NCBI GenBank assembly: GCA_012295275.1
Contig: CM022669.1
Location: forward strand, 17,663,672-17,727,671
From: Chrysomallon squamiferum
Lineage: Eukaryota; Mollusca; Gastropoda; Neomphalida; Peltospiridae
Length of the DNA: 64,000 nt
Direction: 5' to 3'
The position numbers were made by a program, and so were the translations under genes. Shown here piece after piece: positions 1-14,756 of the stretch (position 1 is its first letter; each line of letters opens with the position of its first letter). The notes beneath the pieces were generated by a model. That model had not been told where the DNA came from. It saw only the letters and a list, made by a program, of their open reading frames with translations, and made no database searches.

Positions 1-790
1 CTTGCAGTGAACTTAGCTGTTGGTTGTGAATTCTGTGCCTTTAACTAAGTTTAAGGAAACTACCTCTGCAGCAGTACTTCTGAATACCCCAGATATTTTT
101 TGTCTTTTTATTTTTATTTTTTTTTATTTTGGTTTTTATCTATAGCTGCCTTTCATGAACAGCTATAAATCATGGATTCTCTCTTCCCTTTATAACTGCG
201 GTCCCTGTGTGCAGATATCTGTTGCAGTTTAATTTAGGTTTCCAAAAATTCTCCATTGTTTTAATTAAATTTAAACTCTATTTTGGAATCCTTGCTTCTG
301 GCATCCTTAGATGGAATCAAGAGACAGACAGATAGATAAACAGACACACACATACACATTTACTTTATTCTCATTCTATGCCTTCACTGCATTAAACTAA
401 ACAATGCATTGCTCTTTCCCTACCTCTTTGCCTTTATTGTCCTACTTTATTTTTTATTATCTTCCCAGTAGCCTTCATTTTAATTTTAATATTTATTTTT
501 ATCTACAGCTGCCTATCATGAATAGCTATAAATCATGGATTCCCTCCTCCCTTTATAACTCCCTTTATGTAGCAGTTTAATTTAGTTTTCCCAAAATTCT
601 CTGTTCTTCTAATTAAATTTAAACTCCATTATGGATTCCTTGCTTCTGACATCCTTAGATGGAACCAAGAGACAGATAGATAAACAGACACACACACACA
701 TTTACTTTAGACCCATGCTATGTGTACACTGTATTAAACTAAATAGTGTATTGCTCTTTCCCTACCTCTTTGCCTGAATTGTTCTACTTT
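1..790. repeat. Imperfect direct duplication, about 350 bp per copy
   Basis: The segment around 130-448 recurs at about 493-790. Shared landmarks include AGCTGCC...CATGAA, TATAAATCATGGATTC, TTAATTAAATTTAAACTC, CATCCTTAGATGGAA, AGATAGATAAACAGACACA and TTGCTCTTTCCCTACCTC. The spacing is 342-363 bp, with indels. No ORF or transposase is visible. It could be two copies of a dispersed element or a local duplication. Confidence 0.85.
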
Positions 791-3700
791 TATTTTACAT
801 TATATCTCCTGAGTAGCCTTCCTCACTAAACTAATGCCACTGTGTCCAATTCAGTAACTAAACTGAAACTGTAAGCCCAAAGACGTAATTGGACTTTGTC
901 AGACATTGTAATTATAAGAACTTGAATCAGTACCAATTAATCAGGCTTGGTTCAGTTAATTGTGGCCTGGTATTAATGTGGACATTACTCATTTATAACA
1001 TAATAGCAGTACTTAGGAATTAAATTAATGTATGTATATTATTTCACTAACAGTTTATGTGACTCGACAGTCATTGGTTTAAACCACAGATTAATTTATG
1101 TTGTATTTAACATTTGAAAAGAATTTGCATTAATAACATTGTTGGCTAAAGTTAAAATGGTTTTGTAAATGCTTCAAAAGTTCAGGTTTTTTAAATATTT
1201 TATTATCATTTTTTTTAATCATTATGTTATTTATGAGATAGGTTCAGTTTTTAAATAAAAAACTTGTTAAAATAAGATTTTTAACATATTTATTTATAAG
1301 TTATACAATTTATTGTTAAATATAGAGAATTTAAAATGTATTTTTTTAAATTAATGAACAACTAACTCATCTGTGAATACAGACTTTACTGTTTTCTTTT
1401 TGTCTCTCCATAAATTTCTTTAAATTATTCATTATTTTTGTTTAGCCATATATTATCACATTTTTTTTTAGCCCTCACATTTTTTTTCTCAAGAATACAG
1501 AACTCAGTTGGGATATATTTTACTTAATTATTCTGTTACCTGATAGCAGAGATGAATAAAGAGATAAATGCATTTACTGCACAAATAACCATAAATGTCA
1601 TTCATGTCTCTTTTCCTGCATTTTAATTATTGTTGACAATGCAGGTACCAACATGTATTTCATAGGTACCACAAGTTAAAAGGCCTTTTCATTCTGCAAT
1701 GGAATCTGTTTCCATGACGACTGTCTGTATCAATCAGTGATGTAAAAAATATAAGATGTGTATAGATGTTGAGGTGCACATTCAGCCCAGTGAAATTGTT
1801 TGCACAGATGTACTGGGTTGTTTTCTCACTATCTTTTCTTTATTTCCTCAAAATAGTGAATCCTGTTTATATAGTGTGTCATAGATAGTCTAATAATGGA
1901 TAATAGAAGGAAGATTCCAGATATTAAAAATGATAATATTGTGATGGTTATTTTGGTTATAAAGATCATAGTGATGGTTATGCTAATAATAATGAACATG
2001 GGGATTGTTAATTTAATTTACATCTATTGTGAGATATTTTAGTAAAACTGTGGTTATTTCAGTGGGGAAAATATTGATAATAATAATAATTTATTTAATT
2101 TATATCAGTTGATGAGCTGGAATGATAATGTCTCATTAAATTTGTTGATGTTTTCATGGTGTGATGATGAAAATAATGTTAATTTGTTAAACATTTGCAT
2201 GGTTATTTGACGCAACTATCCAGACTTCAGTTCATTAAAAGATTTATGACTGTGACCAGACTTGGATTATGCCATATTTAACTTGAGTCATCTATACTGA
2301 GACAGCAAACAAACAAACAGGTCTGACTGAAATGGGCTGTATTCATGATTTCAGATGTGACTTGTAGTTAGAGTCTGATATTTTCACACCTTCACTGCAC
2401 TGGCTTTTAACATGTGAGGGCAAAAAAAGAAAAAAAAAAGAACAAAACATAACATTCAAAACCTAAAAGCCGACAATAAAACAACAACAAACAGGAAATC
2501 TTAAAACAAACAAACAAACGAAAAAAAAAAAATGAAAATGAAAAAAACAAACAACAAAACAAACAGACTTAACTAAAATAATCTGCTTACAAAAACAAAA
2601 AATAAAAAGTTTTTTAGCCTTGCTCTTATCTTAGGTAAGAGTGTCAATATTTAATACCAAAGGCAAACAAAAGTGTTTTGCAGATGTTCATCAATTTGGG
2701 TGTAGGGAAGAGCATAATGTCATTTTAATTAAAGAGATGTCATAAATGCCACTTTCAGAAGTTTGGCGGATCAAATCCAGTCCAACAAATTATGTCTAGT
2801 GCTACCTAAACTTTATTTCTTTTTCTTTTTTTCCCACTTAATCGCTTCTTGGTTGAAGTTGGTCAACATGGCAGATGTGGACTATGTAATTATTTAGAGT
2901 AGTTGCCCCTGATTGATCACTGTATTATTTCAACCTGTACTCACCATTGTTATGGTCATTTAATGACTGTTTTATGGCAGGAGGAGTGCCTGAGAGAGAA
3001 ATTTATAAGTCATGCACATGTTCAGAGATTAACAATAAACTGAAGTAGTAGACATATGAAGCATGGAGCTGCATCTGTCCATAGATACGAAGGCAAAAAA
3101 AAATTATAATTTAAAATAAAATAAAAAATAAATTAATAACAAAAAAGACAGCAATAAAACAAAAACAAAAATTCCCATGCCAACTCCATTTAATAATAAT
3201 GATAATAACAATAATAAATAAAATAAAATAAAATAAAGTAAAATAAAATAAAATAAAATAAGCTAATTATTGTTCATGTTCCCAGCAGTCCTGGGTATTT
3301 ATTTAAACAGAAAACAACAAGAATAATAAATAAATAAATAAATAAATAAATAAGAAAAACAAATGTATATGGTACTAGCAGTAAGCTGTGTCTGGTATAA
3401 ATAACAATTGCTTACTTTTTTCTTTTTTTTTAATAATGATTATTTGTTTCATTCATATATTAAAATTGAATGAAGAGCTTTCATATCTAATTTACTTAAG
3501 TAAATAAATTAGTTTACCGTATATTGAATTTAATTACCCACCCTATACATTTTTATGAGAGAGCTGTAATGACTGAAACTTGGCTGTCTGAATTTGTGTT
3601 TCCGTTGCGTGTTTGATTATGCAGACTTGTAGCCAGTGAAATATGACCCAGAAATCAATAGGCAATGAAACAATTGCTTGCTAAAATAAAATCACTTATT

Positions 3701-3819
3701 AATTATGCATAACGAAGAAACAAGGAAGCTTGCTTGTTTGACCAGGCAGTTGAATTCTTGTTTGTTATTTTTCATTGTGATTTTTATGTTTTTTCTCCTT
3801 TTCTGCATTGCATTAAAAA

Positions 3820-4115
3820 TACTAAAATGTTTGTAATGATAATAATGTTGCTGAAACCACTGCATTTCTAATTTTAACTGCCAGTGCTTTTAAAGGTATT
3901 GTAATAATGTTATTACAAGTATGATAATAAAGTTGCTAAAAATAATGTTATTAAAGGAATAGTTACAATGCCATTAAAAATAAGGTAATAAAGTTCCCAA
4001 AAGTATTAAAATAATGCTACTTTAAGTATTATAATGTCAGTAGAAGTATTATGATGATAATATTCCCGAAAGTATAATAATGTTACTAAAAGTATTTTGG
4101 TAATGTAACTGTAAT
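3820..4115. repeat. Degenerate short-unit minisatellite (AATAATGTTxxTAAAAGTAT-like)
   Basis: Variants of an approximately 25-30 bp motif such as ataatgttattacaagtat, ataatgctactttaagtat and ataatgttactaaaagtat recur at least nine times. Copies are diverged and spacing is irregular. Confidence 0.7.
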
Positions 4116-4913
4116 AGTGTCAGAGACAAATTACTGGAAGTAATCTGGATACTTTGTCTCTCTACCAGCAGAGATAATAATATTTCAGTATTAACAGAAG
4201 TTAATACTATTATAATGGCTATTAATAAATTGTTTGTGGCCATATTACTAATTAAAGTTCACCTATTTTTTGTTCTTTTTTCTTTTCTATATTTCATTGT
4301 ATAATGTATTATTTTTTATTCATTTTTCTTTTCTTTATCATTATTTTTAATTCTCATCATCACTGTTGGATCTGTTTTCTTTATGTTTGTTGCTTTATTG
4401 TTCTCTTTCCCACTAAATTTATCTCTTCTTCCAGCCATTTTGTTTTATTAACAAATGTAAACCTAGAAATTCATAATATACAAACCATATCGAGGAACAA
4501 CAATTATTTATGCTGTTTGATGTTAAACTTGTGTTAATATACTGATATCTTCTAATTCAATAACACTATATGTATTACAATGGAAAAGAATATCTCGTAT
4601 ATCTGAAATTATTATTGTCTTCCTATAATGATGTATGAAGCAACTGGGTACATGTACTAGTTAAGTTCAGTATTAATATGCATGCATATTTTAACTGATG
4701 TCAGCAAGAGCATGTACTCATTGATTCTTAGATATTCTGCAGTTGCACAAGTGTATATTAAATCAGCTCTAGTATTTGTTACTGAGGCAGAACAAAATGC
4801 ATTTATGTATTTGTAATGAACCCATTATTTTTTTTTTTTATTTTTTATAATAGCATCTTAATACTTAAATTAGAACTCTTTTGTTTCAAAACGTGTAAAC
4901 CCATGCAAGTTCA

Positions 4914-5072
<159 letters not shown>

Positions 5073-5784
5073 TTCTTTACAAATGAGAGACTTTTTAAAG
5101 ATGCTAGGCCATATTCTAATATTTTTTAATGTTAAAGGTACTTGCTGATTAGATACTGTTTATTGTCTAATATGTTTTCCTTTATGCTTTTAAGATTGCA
5201 GCTGTTTTGGTCTGATTTGCAGTAATTGGATATTGTTTGGAACCTGCTAAGATAATTTTTTCTCTCTCTCATTTTACATGGTTTTAACATGGCTATTTTA
5301 CTTTGATGGTGAATGTGTAAAACACACTAATTATGATAATAGATAAACAAAATACATTGATTAAGATATCTTTTTGGATACATGTAGATAATTTGATAAG
5401 GCAGGGTATAGACGCAGGTGAAGATTTTGTCTAGAAAGTTAAGACTTGACATAAGACAAATTAGAGATAGAACACATGTGTCAGACTGGCATCATGGCTA
5501 AATCATTCTAAATTGAGTTTGAAATTCATGCTAATCCAGTAACTGAAGAAAAAGCTATAAAATGCAAGTTTTATTTTCACAATGTTGGTGGCCAGAAAAT
5601 CTATATGTTTGTTTTTTTAACTCCTTGATGCTGCTTGTTTTTGGGGGGTTGTTGTTCTTTTTTGGTATTTTTATAAATAACACACTTTTTAAAAATAAAA
5701 TAAAATTATAGGATGTTGATAGTGTCTGGTTTATATCTAGAATGACTTCTAATTTGTGTGTTGATTTTTATTTATTTTCTTTTC

Positions 5785-5811
5785 TTTTTTTTTTTTTTTT
5801 TTTTTTTTTTT
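5785..5811. repeat. Poly(T) tract
   Basis: 27 consecutive T. Confidence 0.95.
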
Positions 5812-6065
5812 CTTTCCTTTTAATAATTATTAGGTTTAAATTAAATACTTTAAAATTAAAAAGACCATCAGCAGATAGTCTATTTGCTGTTTCGCTTTCA
5901 TTAAAGATTAATATCATGATATGGCTGAAACTAACAGTCTTAAGTGCGTTAATAGTAACGAATCTTTGTTGTGAATTTTTATTTATTTAAAGAGGTTCAC
6001 ACAAGAATGGTATTCCAAATAATCTTTATTTTTTAATTTTTTAATTTTCAGTTATATAGGCATGC

Positions 6066-6083
6066 TTATATATATATAATATA

Positions 6084-6119
<36 letters not shown>
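6066..6119. repeat. (TA)n microsatellite with interruptions
   Basis: TA dinucleotides interrupted by ATTTATTTA. Confidence 0.95.
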
Positions 6120-7367
6120 AGCACAGCAAAAACAAGTTTTCAAGGCAACCAAAAATAAAGAAAATATCTGTATTGCTGATAAATTTTAAACTGATTTAGG
6201 AAACAATTAGTGGGGAAAATGTCATTATGAAAAATCCATTAGCAGCTATTTGTTGGGAGTTATTCTGGTGTCTAAGGAAGAATCTCATCTGTTCAGCTGT
6301 CTGGTTTATTGATCTCCACGACAACAAGATACGTATGGAGGAGGCACTGCCTAATAACTATTGTCTGCAACAAAATGTCTTGTTTCATCACAGGATGGCT
6401 GTCCCGTCAGAATATCAATAACAAATCAGAGACTAGTGTGGTATTGAATTCCCTGAATGTCAAATGTCAAGCATCACCAACTAGTAGGTGTAGTCGTATT
6501 GATCTGTAGTGTCAGAGATGTCATTATCTCTTACAGATGGAGATAAAATAGTAACTAGAGTTGACAGTTTAGACGAGAATTTAAAAAAAAAAAAAAAAAT
6601 AAAAATTTACTTAACTAAAAAAAAAAAATATTGAAAAAAAAAAAAAAATAATAATAATAATAATAATAATAATCACAATTAAAAGTTAGCTTAGTTACCT
6701 GAAAATGGATCAACATAAACTTCAGCTTCATTATATTTATATTATTATTTTTTTCAATACCAAAACAAAGTAAAAACATTTTCATGCAGCATGGTTATGA
6801 TCAACATTCCTCAAATCCATTGTTGACAAGGAAACATTCTACTAGTTTTATAATTAGATTACCTCATACAGATGTCTCCTGAGTTTATGATAATGATTTT
6901 TTTTTATCATTATTATTAAAATTTTCATCAACATTATTGAGTTATCGGGCTGATTTTGAAGTTATTTGCCCAATTGGGTTCTTACGAGAAGGCTTCCAGA
7001 TGTGTGCAAGTGCTTGCTTCTGTGGCCTGCTGGAATTATTGTCATGGCTGTGTGCCAAGCAATTTTGGCTGTTCTTTAGAACTGCCTGGGTCTGAGCAGG
7101 TGATGACTGTTACAGTATCTTTCAGACAGATGCTTAGATTATGAACAGTGATAATTCTCATCATGCCTACTGTATTGTTTTAGCAGGCCTCTCTGCTAAT
7201 CGCCGAAAGTCTTCATTTGTTTTCAATTTATTTTCATGCTAGTAATCAGGTTTCAGGTTTCAAAGCTGTGTGTGTCTGATGGTCTTGTTTGTTGATGATG
7301 GAAGATGATGCTAATTATTTATTTATTATATTCTTAATGTTTTAAATACTGTTTTTGAAACTGAAGG

Positions 7368-7369
7368 AT

Positions 7370-7404
<35 letters not shown>

Positions 7405-7455
7405 TTAACATATCTTATTTTTATTTAATTTATTATTATTATTATTATTATTATT
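7368..7455. repeat. (TTTA)n and (TTA)n compound microsatellite
   Basis: About ten TTTA units followed, after a short spacer, by about seven TTA units. Confidence 0.95.
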
Positions 7456-8819
7456 TAAATGTTTTAAGTTTCCATTTAATTTGCTTTGGTTAATGTTTTC
7501 ATTGTGGGTTTTTTGTGGTAAATACATACATCACAATGTTTAAAACATAATTTGATAGATATACATACTTTTTTTATTTTTTTTTAAAGTTTCATTATTG
7601 TTGTTGTTGTTTGTTTTGTCATGTATAACTCATGTCATTATACTCAACTTTAAACTAAGCAAGAGAAAAAATGAAATTTTCCATATGATAATTATAATAT
7701 AATAATAATTATTTTAAAAATCCTTAGAAACCTGCTATTGAACCTTTATTGAATTGCAATTAAATGTGTTTTCAGAAGCATCAGTTGCTGTTCAAATTTT
7801 TAAAAATAATATATAAATGATGCATTTTTTTTTTCCAAGAAAACCGAAATTTGGCAGAAAAGCTATAAAAACAAAATTGGAAATAATAATTTAGATCAAA
7901 AGGGTATTATTTGTGAGCAGTTTTTTTTTTTAAATATTTTTTTATACTTCAATAATTGACAGAAATTTAATTTGCTTTAAGCAAATTTAAACATTTGACT
8001 AATAAAGCTCACGTGAGTTTGTCACAGTTAGGTAATGACTAATAATAGATTTATGATTAAGTAATATTGAATTTAAATTAGTGTGAATAAGTTCAAATCG
8101 ATTTTTTTATGCAGAACTAAAACCCATTAATAATTCAGTATATGGTATATTGCAGATTCTAGTTTAATAAATATCCATCTTATTTTATTAAACATGTTAT
8201 CTAGTTGTTATTTACCCATTATTTTAATAAGTATTTTCTAATACTGTTTATATTGTTTTAGTATTGATAATCCCCACAGTTTTCCAAGATTTAGTTATCC
8301 ACAATTGTTTATGTTGTTTATAGTTAATTGTTAATATGGTTCTATTGATTTCTATTCCTCACTTTTTTCAAATATCTAGTTTTACCTACAACTGTTCTCA
8401 GCTAATTTTTATTGTTTTCACCATTTCTTTTAAAATAAAATTGTTTTGATGCACTGGATATGCTTCAAATAATTAATATACTCCTGTACATTACTAAGTA
8501 TGTATTAAATTATTTATAAATGTTTTTTATGGATCCCATTCCTATAAAATTTACCAACCAGGAATCACTGGGCAGTGTTCTTTTAAGAAAAATGTGTTCT
8601 TATTAATGTTTATCTGGTTATCATGGTGTTTAATATTTTCTGGTATCTCGCAACTTCCTGGCCAGCTTGGCAAGAACCAAGAGCTGACCGCATATTTCAA
8701 GTTGATAAACAGTTTAGAAAGAGGCAAGAAATGTTCTTTGTAAAATTAAGTATTATATGACATGATGTAGGCAAGCTGTTGAACGTGGCTTTAATTGGAA
8801 AGAATGTGATAAAAGTAAT

Positions 8820-9115
8820 ATTTTTATTTACACCCACATCAAGGAATAAAATGTGACAGAAAATTCTAACAATTACATTCTTTATACCTGAGTCAAGGAA
8901 GGTAATGTAATAGAAATGTTAAAAGATATATTCTTTCTGTCTTTATCAGGGGAAAAAAAAAAAAAGCTGTATTCTTTGTATCTGAATAAGGGAATATAAC
9001 GTGACAGAAAAGAACAAAAGTTATATTCTTTATGCCTAAATCAAGGAATATAATGTGACAGAAAACTATAAAAATCGTATTCTTTATACCCAAATCAAGG
9101 AATATAATGCAACAG
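8820..9115. repeat. 54-bp minisatellite, about five to six copies
   Basis: ATTCTTT anchors recur at 8877, 8930, 8971, 9025 and 9079, mostly 53-54 bp apart, each followed by a variant of CAAGGAATATAATGTGACAG. One unit is shortened to 41 bp around a poly(A) tract. Confidence 0.9.
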
Positions 9116-9419
9116 CTGAAGAAGATTAATATGCTAAAGAAAATAACATGTTGACATTTATCACAAACTCTTTGTGTTTATGCTCTAGGATTCTTTTGTT
9201 ACCTGTTTTGAATGTTACAAATGTTTTGGTTATTGATTTTTCTAAATATTCCTGTGTTTTATTTTGTCATTGATTACTGGGTATGATTGATGTTTTATTA
9301 AATATTCACAGAGATATCAAGACAATTGACAGTAAACACCACTAAATGGTAAATGATGAATATTTTTTATTCAGTTAAACCCCAACACATTTTGTTGTTG
9401 ATGGGTATCAGATATAAAA

Positions 9420-9421
<2 letters not shown>

Positions 9422-9451
<30 letters not shown>
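9422..9451. repeat. Poly(T) tract
   Basis: 30 consecutive T. Confidence 0.95.
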
Positions 9452-9452
<1 letters not shown>

Positions 9453-9614
9453 AAACAGTGAAAATGAAAACCTACAAACTGGCATGAGTAACATGAAAGC
9501 ATTTACAATAACAGCCTTATTAGAAAGTAGGATGCAAAACCAAAATTTTATATTTCATTCTTTTTTTTTCTTTCTGTTTTGTAACACTATTTCTATGTTA
9601 CAACAGCTTATATA

Positions 9615-9615
<1 letters not shown>

Positions 9616-9661
<46 letters not shown>
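9616..9661. repeat. (TTA)n microsatellite
   Basis: About 15 TTA units, followed by GAGAGAGACAGAGA. Confidence 0.97.
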
Positions 9662-9663
<2 letters not shown>

Positions 9664-10849
9664 GAGAGAGACAGAGACTTAGCACCTTCCATACATATTC
9701 ATTCCCTTAGGTATTTTTGTATGTATGCTGCTCCTGAGTTACTTATCTATCAAAAGTGCATTTGTTGCTGGTTTTCTTGTGTTTGCTGATCTTGAAAACA
9801 TCCTCATTGGTACTGCTTATAAAACATCTCTGTCCTTTATTTTTCTAAATCACAACATTTTGGCAGTAGATGTGAATTGTTGATACATTGCCCACTTAAT
9901 ATGTTGAAGAACAGCAGCATGAGTTGATGAAGTGTTTTCTATCAGGTGATTTCCACATATAAATAAATGATTTCTGGCATGGCATACCTATGATAGTTGT
10001 TACATTTAGCTGTAGAACAATGACTAAACACATACGATATATTCATTCTGCAAAAGTATATTTACAAACAAAATAAATTATCACCTTTCAGTATGTTTAT
10101 GCATATTGTTCATGGAGCAACTGAAAAAGAGCAAGAGAGAGAAAAAAAAATGTTGATGATTTTGTGTGCAAAAAGAAAATTATTAATTTTTTATTATGAT
10201 AAATATTTGTTTTGTTACTTGATTATTTGTGGTGTTAAGTGATAACCAAAATATCGAGCAAAAGAAGCATGGGGTAGTAACAATAAGCTTTGCGTGACAT
10301 ACTGCTGGTTATAAATAAGAAATTTGCAACAACTGTGGCAACAACACTGCAAGAATAATAACAGTATGAATAATAAATAATAATTTTGCTTGTACATACA
10401 CATATACTTGACGTTATCTGTCATCTGTGTGGTGTGGTCAATAAATTTGTAATTGCTACAAATCCATAAAAATACGGCAACCAGTCATTTTCATCATTTT
10501 ATCTCCCAAGTCAATTTAGTTTCTATGAATGCTACAATGCTTCTTTCAAAACATTTAATCAGCAAACATGACATTTGTTCTTGTGAACCGAATATTTTCC
10601 AGACATTGATTAGTCTGAAATAATTTTTAACTAAAGGTTTCACTTTTAAGATGACCTCAAACAGATTTATTGGGCTGGTTGATTTGTCTGGACTTTTGTC
10701 TGTTTTACATAATTCAGCAATAGATTATGAGACTGTATTTAAGGGATATATCTAAACAGATTAATTTTAAAACAAAATTAAGAGCATGAGACGAAACTAT
10801 GGGCTGGAATGGAAAAATTAAAAGTTGATGCTAATATTATATTACTAGT

Positions 10850-11390
10850 ATAATTCAGTAACATGCATTTAAACTGATGGTTTGGAGTGGTTGTAAAATT
10901 ATTTAGCAATGTTTGATCTGATTATTGAGTTACAGTAATAATATGCATTGATTAATAACTGGTTGCAAAATAATTCAGCATCAGTAGTTCAGTTGTATGG
11001 TTGCTGTGTTACATAATGCAAGTTGGTTATGAAATAATTTAAGCATTATTTGGTCCAGTGTTGGGTTGGTATGCTGTCATAATTTAGTAACACTCATTCA
11101 GGAGCTGGCTTAGTGTAGCCATATACAAGATTGGTTGTAAAATAATTTAGTATCACTGGTTCTGGTGTTGAGTTAGTGTGACCGTATACAAAATTGGTTT
11201 TAAAATAATTAGCACTTTTGGTTCAAATTATGGGTTGGGATGGCCATATAAAATAATTAGTATCATTGCTTCTGATATTAGCTTGGAGTGGTCACACACA
11301 GACAGTCTGGTTGTAAGATCATTAGACTCATTGGTTCAGATGTTAGGTTGGATAATGGTTTTAAATAATCTAGTACTTTGATCAGTGAGA
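10850..11390. repeat. Degenerate minisatellite, about 50-75 bp unit, about eight copies
   Basis: Each unit contains a variant of GGTTGTAAAATAATTTAGTA followed by a variant of TGGTTCxGxTGTTxGGTTxG. Copies begin near 10852, 10897, 10972, 11033, 11078, 11142, 11206 and 11251. Divergence is substantial, so the array is old. Confidence 0.85.
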
Positions 11391-13586
11391 GTGATTGTGA
11401 AAGGAACTGATATCTTTTGGCTGCTAAACTAAAGATGAATAATTGATGTAAATGACATTAGATAACAGATAAGGGAAATCTATACAGCGTGAACTGTGCC
11501 AGCAATAGTGGTAGTTGTGAAATATATCTGGGAAGTGCAGGTCAGATTAACCTTTGTGTTTGAAAACAGCTAATGATATATGATGTATCTTTAAAGTGAA
11601 AGTAAAGAATAAATGAAAATTTGTTTAATAATAACTTATGACAATTTTATTAAATTCATGAATAGTTACTTGATACCTCATCAATGATTTCATTTTATTA
11701 TTATTATTATTATTATTATTTTTATTATTTTTAATTTTTATATAATTATATCTGAATATAGTTTATTATATTAAATAGCTGTTAATTAAAGCTCACTTAA
11801 ACACTTAAAAAAAATAAAAATAAAAAATCACATTCGGTATGCAAATGTAATAACATATATATGGGGAAATACACATTTTATCAAAATAAAGTTCACCAAA
11901 ACAGATTAATAATAACTTAAATGCCTACAAGTATAATTACAGATAGTATTCAAACACATACATACACAAGTAATATTTTTAAAATGTGGTCTATTATATT
12001 CATTTTAATATTTTTCAGTTGTATATATGTTTTTTGCAGAATTAGCAGAATAGTTGGTTTGTTCATAACACAGATTATTTTTGAATGGTTTCAGACAGCT
12101 TCTCTGTTTGACCTACATACTAGATAATAATGTAGCTTTATGGTGTATGTGTGACTGGCAAATTGTAATGTCATTTGTATGTGACCCCCATCTATCATCT
12201 GCAAACTGCTGTCACAATGTCAAGTGGGGAGTCTTGTGTGTGTATGTACTGATTCATTTAGGTACAAATATACATTTGTCTGATTTAACCCTAACACACA
12301 CCATGGGCTCTTTACCGGTTTCAAGGCCAAACATGGACATCTTTCTCTTTATATACATCATAATTTACTTATTATTATTTCTGAATTAACATAATAATTA
12401 TGGTTTCAGTGTATGTGTGTGTGTGTGTGGCCCCAACATTAAAATGTATGTCTATGTTATATGTGAAATAAAAAATAAAAATAAAAAATAAACACATGCG
12501 TGCAAATGAACGTGTGTGTGTTTGTGTATCTGAGGTGTTGTTTACTGTTTTATTTATTTCAGGATTTTCTATTAACCCTTTATTGTATGGTAATGATGTA
12601 GCCAATGATTGTATATTGACATTGAACATAAAAGTTGTATTATAATGATTGTAGACTTTTAGTAGAAAACTGATTTAGTGTGGCAATAATACACGTTACA
12701 GGCTCAGTTATTGATATGGGAAATGACTTAGTCCATTTATTACCTCAATCCACTGTGTGTTAGTATGTTGTCTTAATGTTTGCGTGGGTTTTTTTGTTTG
12801 TAAGATTATTTTTTTGTCAATTTGTGTGTGTGTAAGTGTGTGCATGCGTGTGTGGATACATACCACATGCAGACAGACAGAAAAGGAAAAAAAAACAAAA
12901 AAAAACCATGAGTTCTATACACCACACATGAACAGTCTGTTCACAAAAGACAAAAAAACACAAATCTTTCAGTGGTTGACTAATAACTCTGTTGTGTGCT
13001 AAGGTGGCATCATGAACTAGGATGTTACTTGTGATAACCTGATCAGGCCACCCTGGTGGAACAAATGAATGTTCAGACATTAATGTTCTGAAGACCAGAA
13101 GTCTCTAGAAAGCCTGTTTGTTTGGTTCATGAACTCTGACCTTCAGTAAATAAAACACCAAGCCAAACAAACTGTCTGTCAAACTCCTGACATCAAATCT
13201 AGACTCAGCTCAGTACTGAACAGATGTCGAATGAGACTAGATGGAGGAAACAGATAAATAAACCCTGTTTTGTCTCCTTTTAGCAAAGATTAGTTGTGAA
13301 GAGAGTTCTTTTATATGTAACTGTATGGTAATAGTAGTTAGGAGGTCTAGGGATTTCAATAAATAAGATATATTTAAGAGTAATTTATTTTTTTTTTTAT
13401 TTTTTTTAAATTAAAAGATTTATTTTAGTTATATAATTTGGATTTATTTATGTTGCATAGATAATTAAATATATAATGTTATATACTTGTTCTATAATGA
13501 ATACAGCACTTAATTTTGGAATTGGAAAATATGTAATTCTGCTTTTCTTCTTATTTATTTATTTATTTATTTATTTATTAGTAGTA

Positions 13587-13622
<36 letters not shown>

Positions 13623-14756
13623 TTTTGCTTGTTTATGTTTTTCTGGGGGGTTTTCTGGGTTTTTAAAATTATTATTAGTATTTTTTTTTTTTTCATTAAT
13701 TTATTATTTTGTTGTTGTGGTGGTTAGATATTACTACTTTGGTATATTGTAGGTTCATACAGTAGATACCACTAACTTATTATTTACAAACTTTTTTTTT
13801 TTTTTTTAAATCTCTTTGTACCAGTATGTTATTAATATTGTGTTTAACATAATTAAAGACAGAACTCATTACACTTTATAACATAATGAAAAACAGAATT
13901 TTGTCATGTCATAAACTAAATGTGTAAACAAGAAACTAATAAACAAACAAAACAGTGACAGCTGGGAGTAAATGTCACCATCAAATGCACTTACTTCCAA
14001 AGGATCTCCTTAGTAATTAATGCATATTTATGTGTGTATATGTGTGTTACTTAATTACATTTTATACACATTTGACTTATTAGTGGTAACCAGTATTTTC
14101 TAATAATAAAGTATGTTGAGAAAAAAAAAATTCATGAAGGTAGCAGACAGTTTTATAATGTGATGCCATTTTAAAACCTTTGTCTTGTTTTGCTAGTTAG
14201 GCATGTAAATTTGAAACAACAAGCATTCTTTTTTATCTTTCATTAGACAAAGAATTTAATTTGTGTGTTGAATAGTTGAAATTGTTTCTATCTTATTTAA
14301 CTTTTGTATGTGAAAGGTATTCTGTAACCTAGTCTGTGCAATACGTATAAATATCATTTAAGTGTGATTCAGCATTTCATAAAGTAGGAGTCGCTGTCTT
14401 GTAATTAGCTATATATTTCTAGTAATGTGGCGTAATTGAATCTGAATCTAATACTAGATCCATGGTGAATTGTAAAACATCTCTATAAATTTTCATGAGA
14501 TCTTAATACAGTATCAGTGTGCATTGATTTTTCTATGATTTTGTGTCCATAATCAATGAATCTCGCATAAACATAATCCACTTCGACTTGCTTTGTTTGC
14601 ACTTGTATCCATGCATTTCAGTGAAGCTGGTGTGTTTAAAAGTGTGTTATGAATTGAAGACTAAAACAAAAAAAGAAAAGAAGAAAGAAACTGTCAAATG
14701 AATTGTTTTTTCTTTTCTTCTTTTGCCATTGTAATGAAGTATTAAAAAGAAAGAAA

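Noticed and set aside
13476-13727. Phe-rich frame resembling a membrane protein
   Set aside because: It is a poly(T) translation with no other support. The same applies to 5742-5990, 15845-16202 and 63551-63739.
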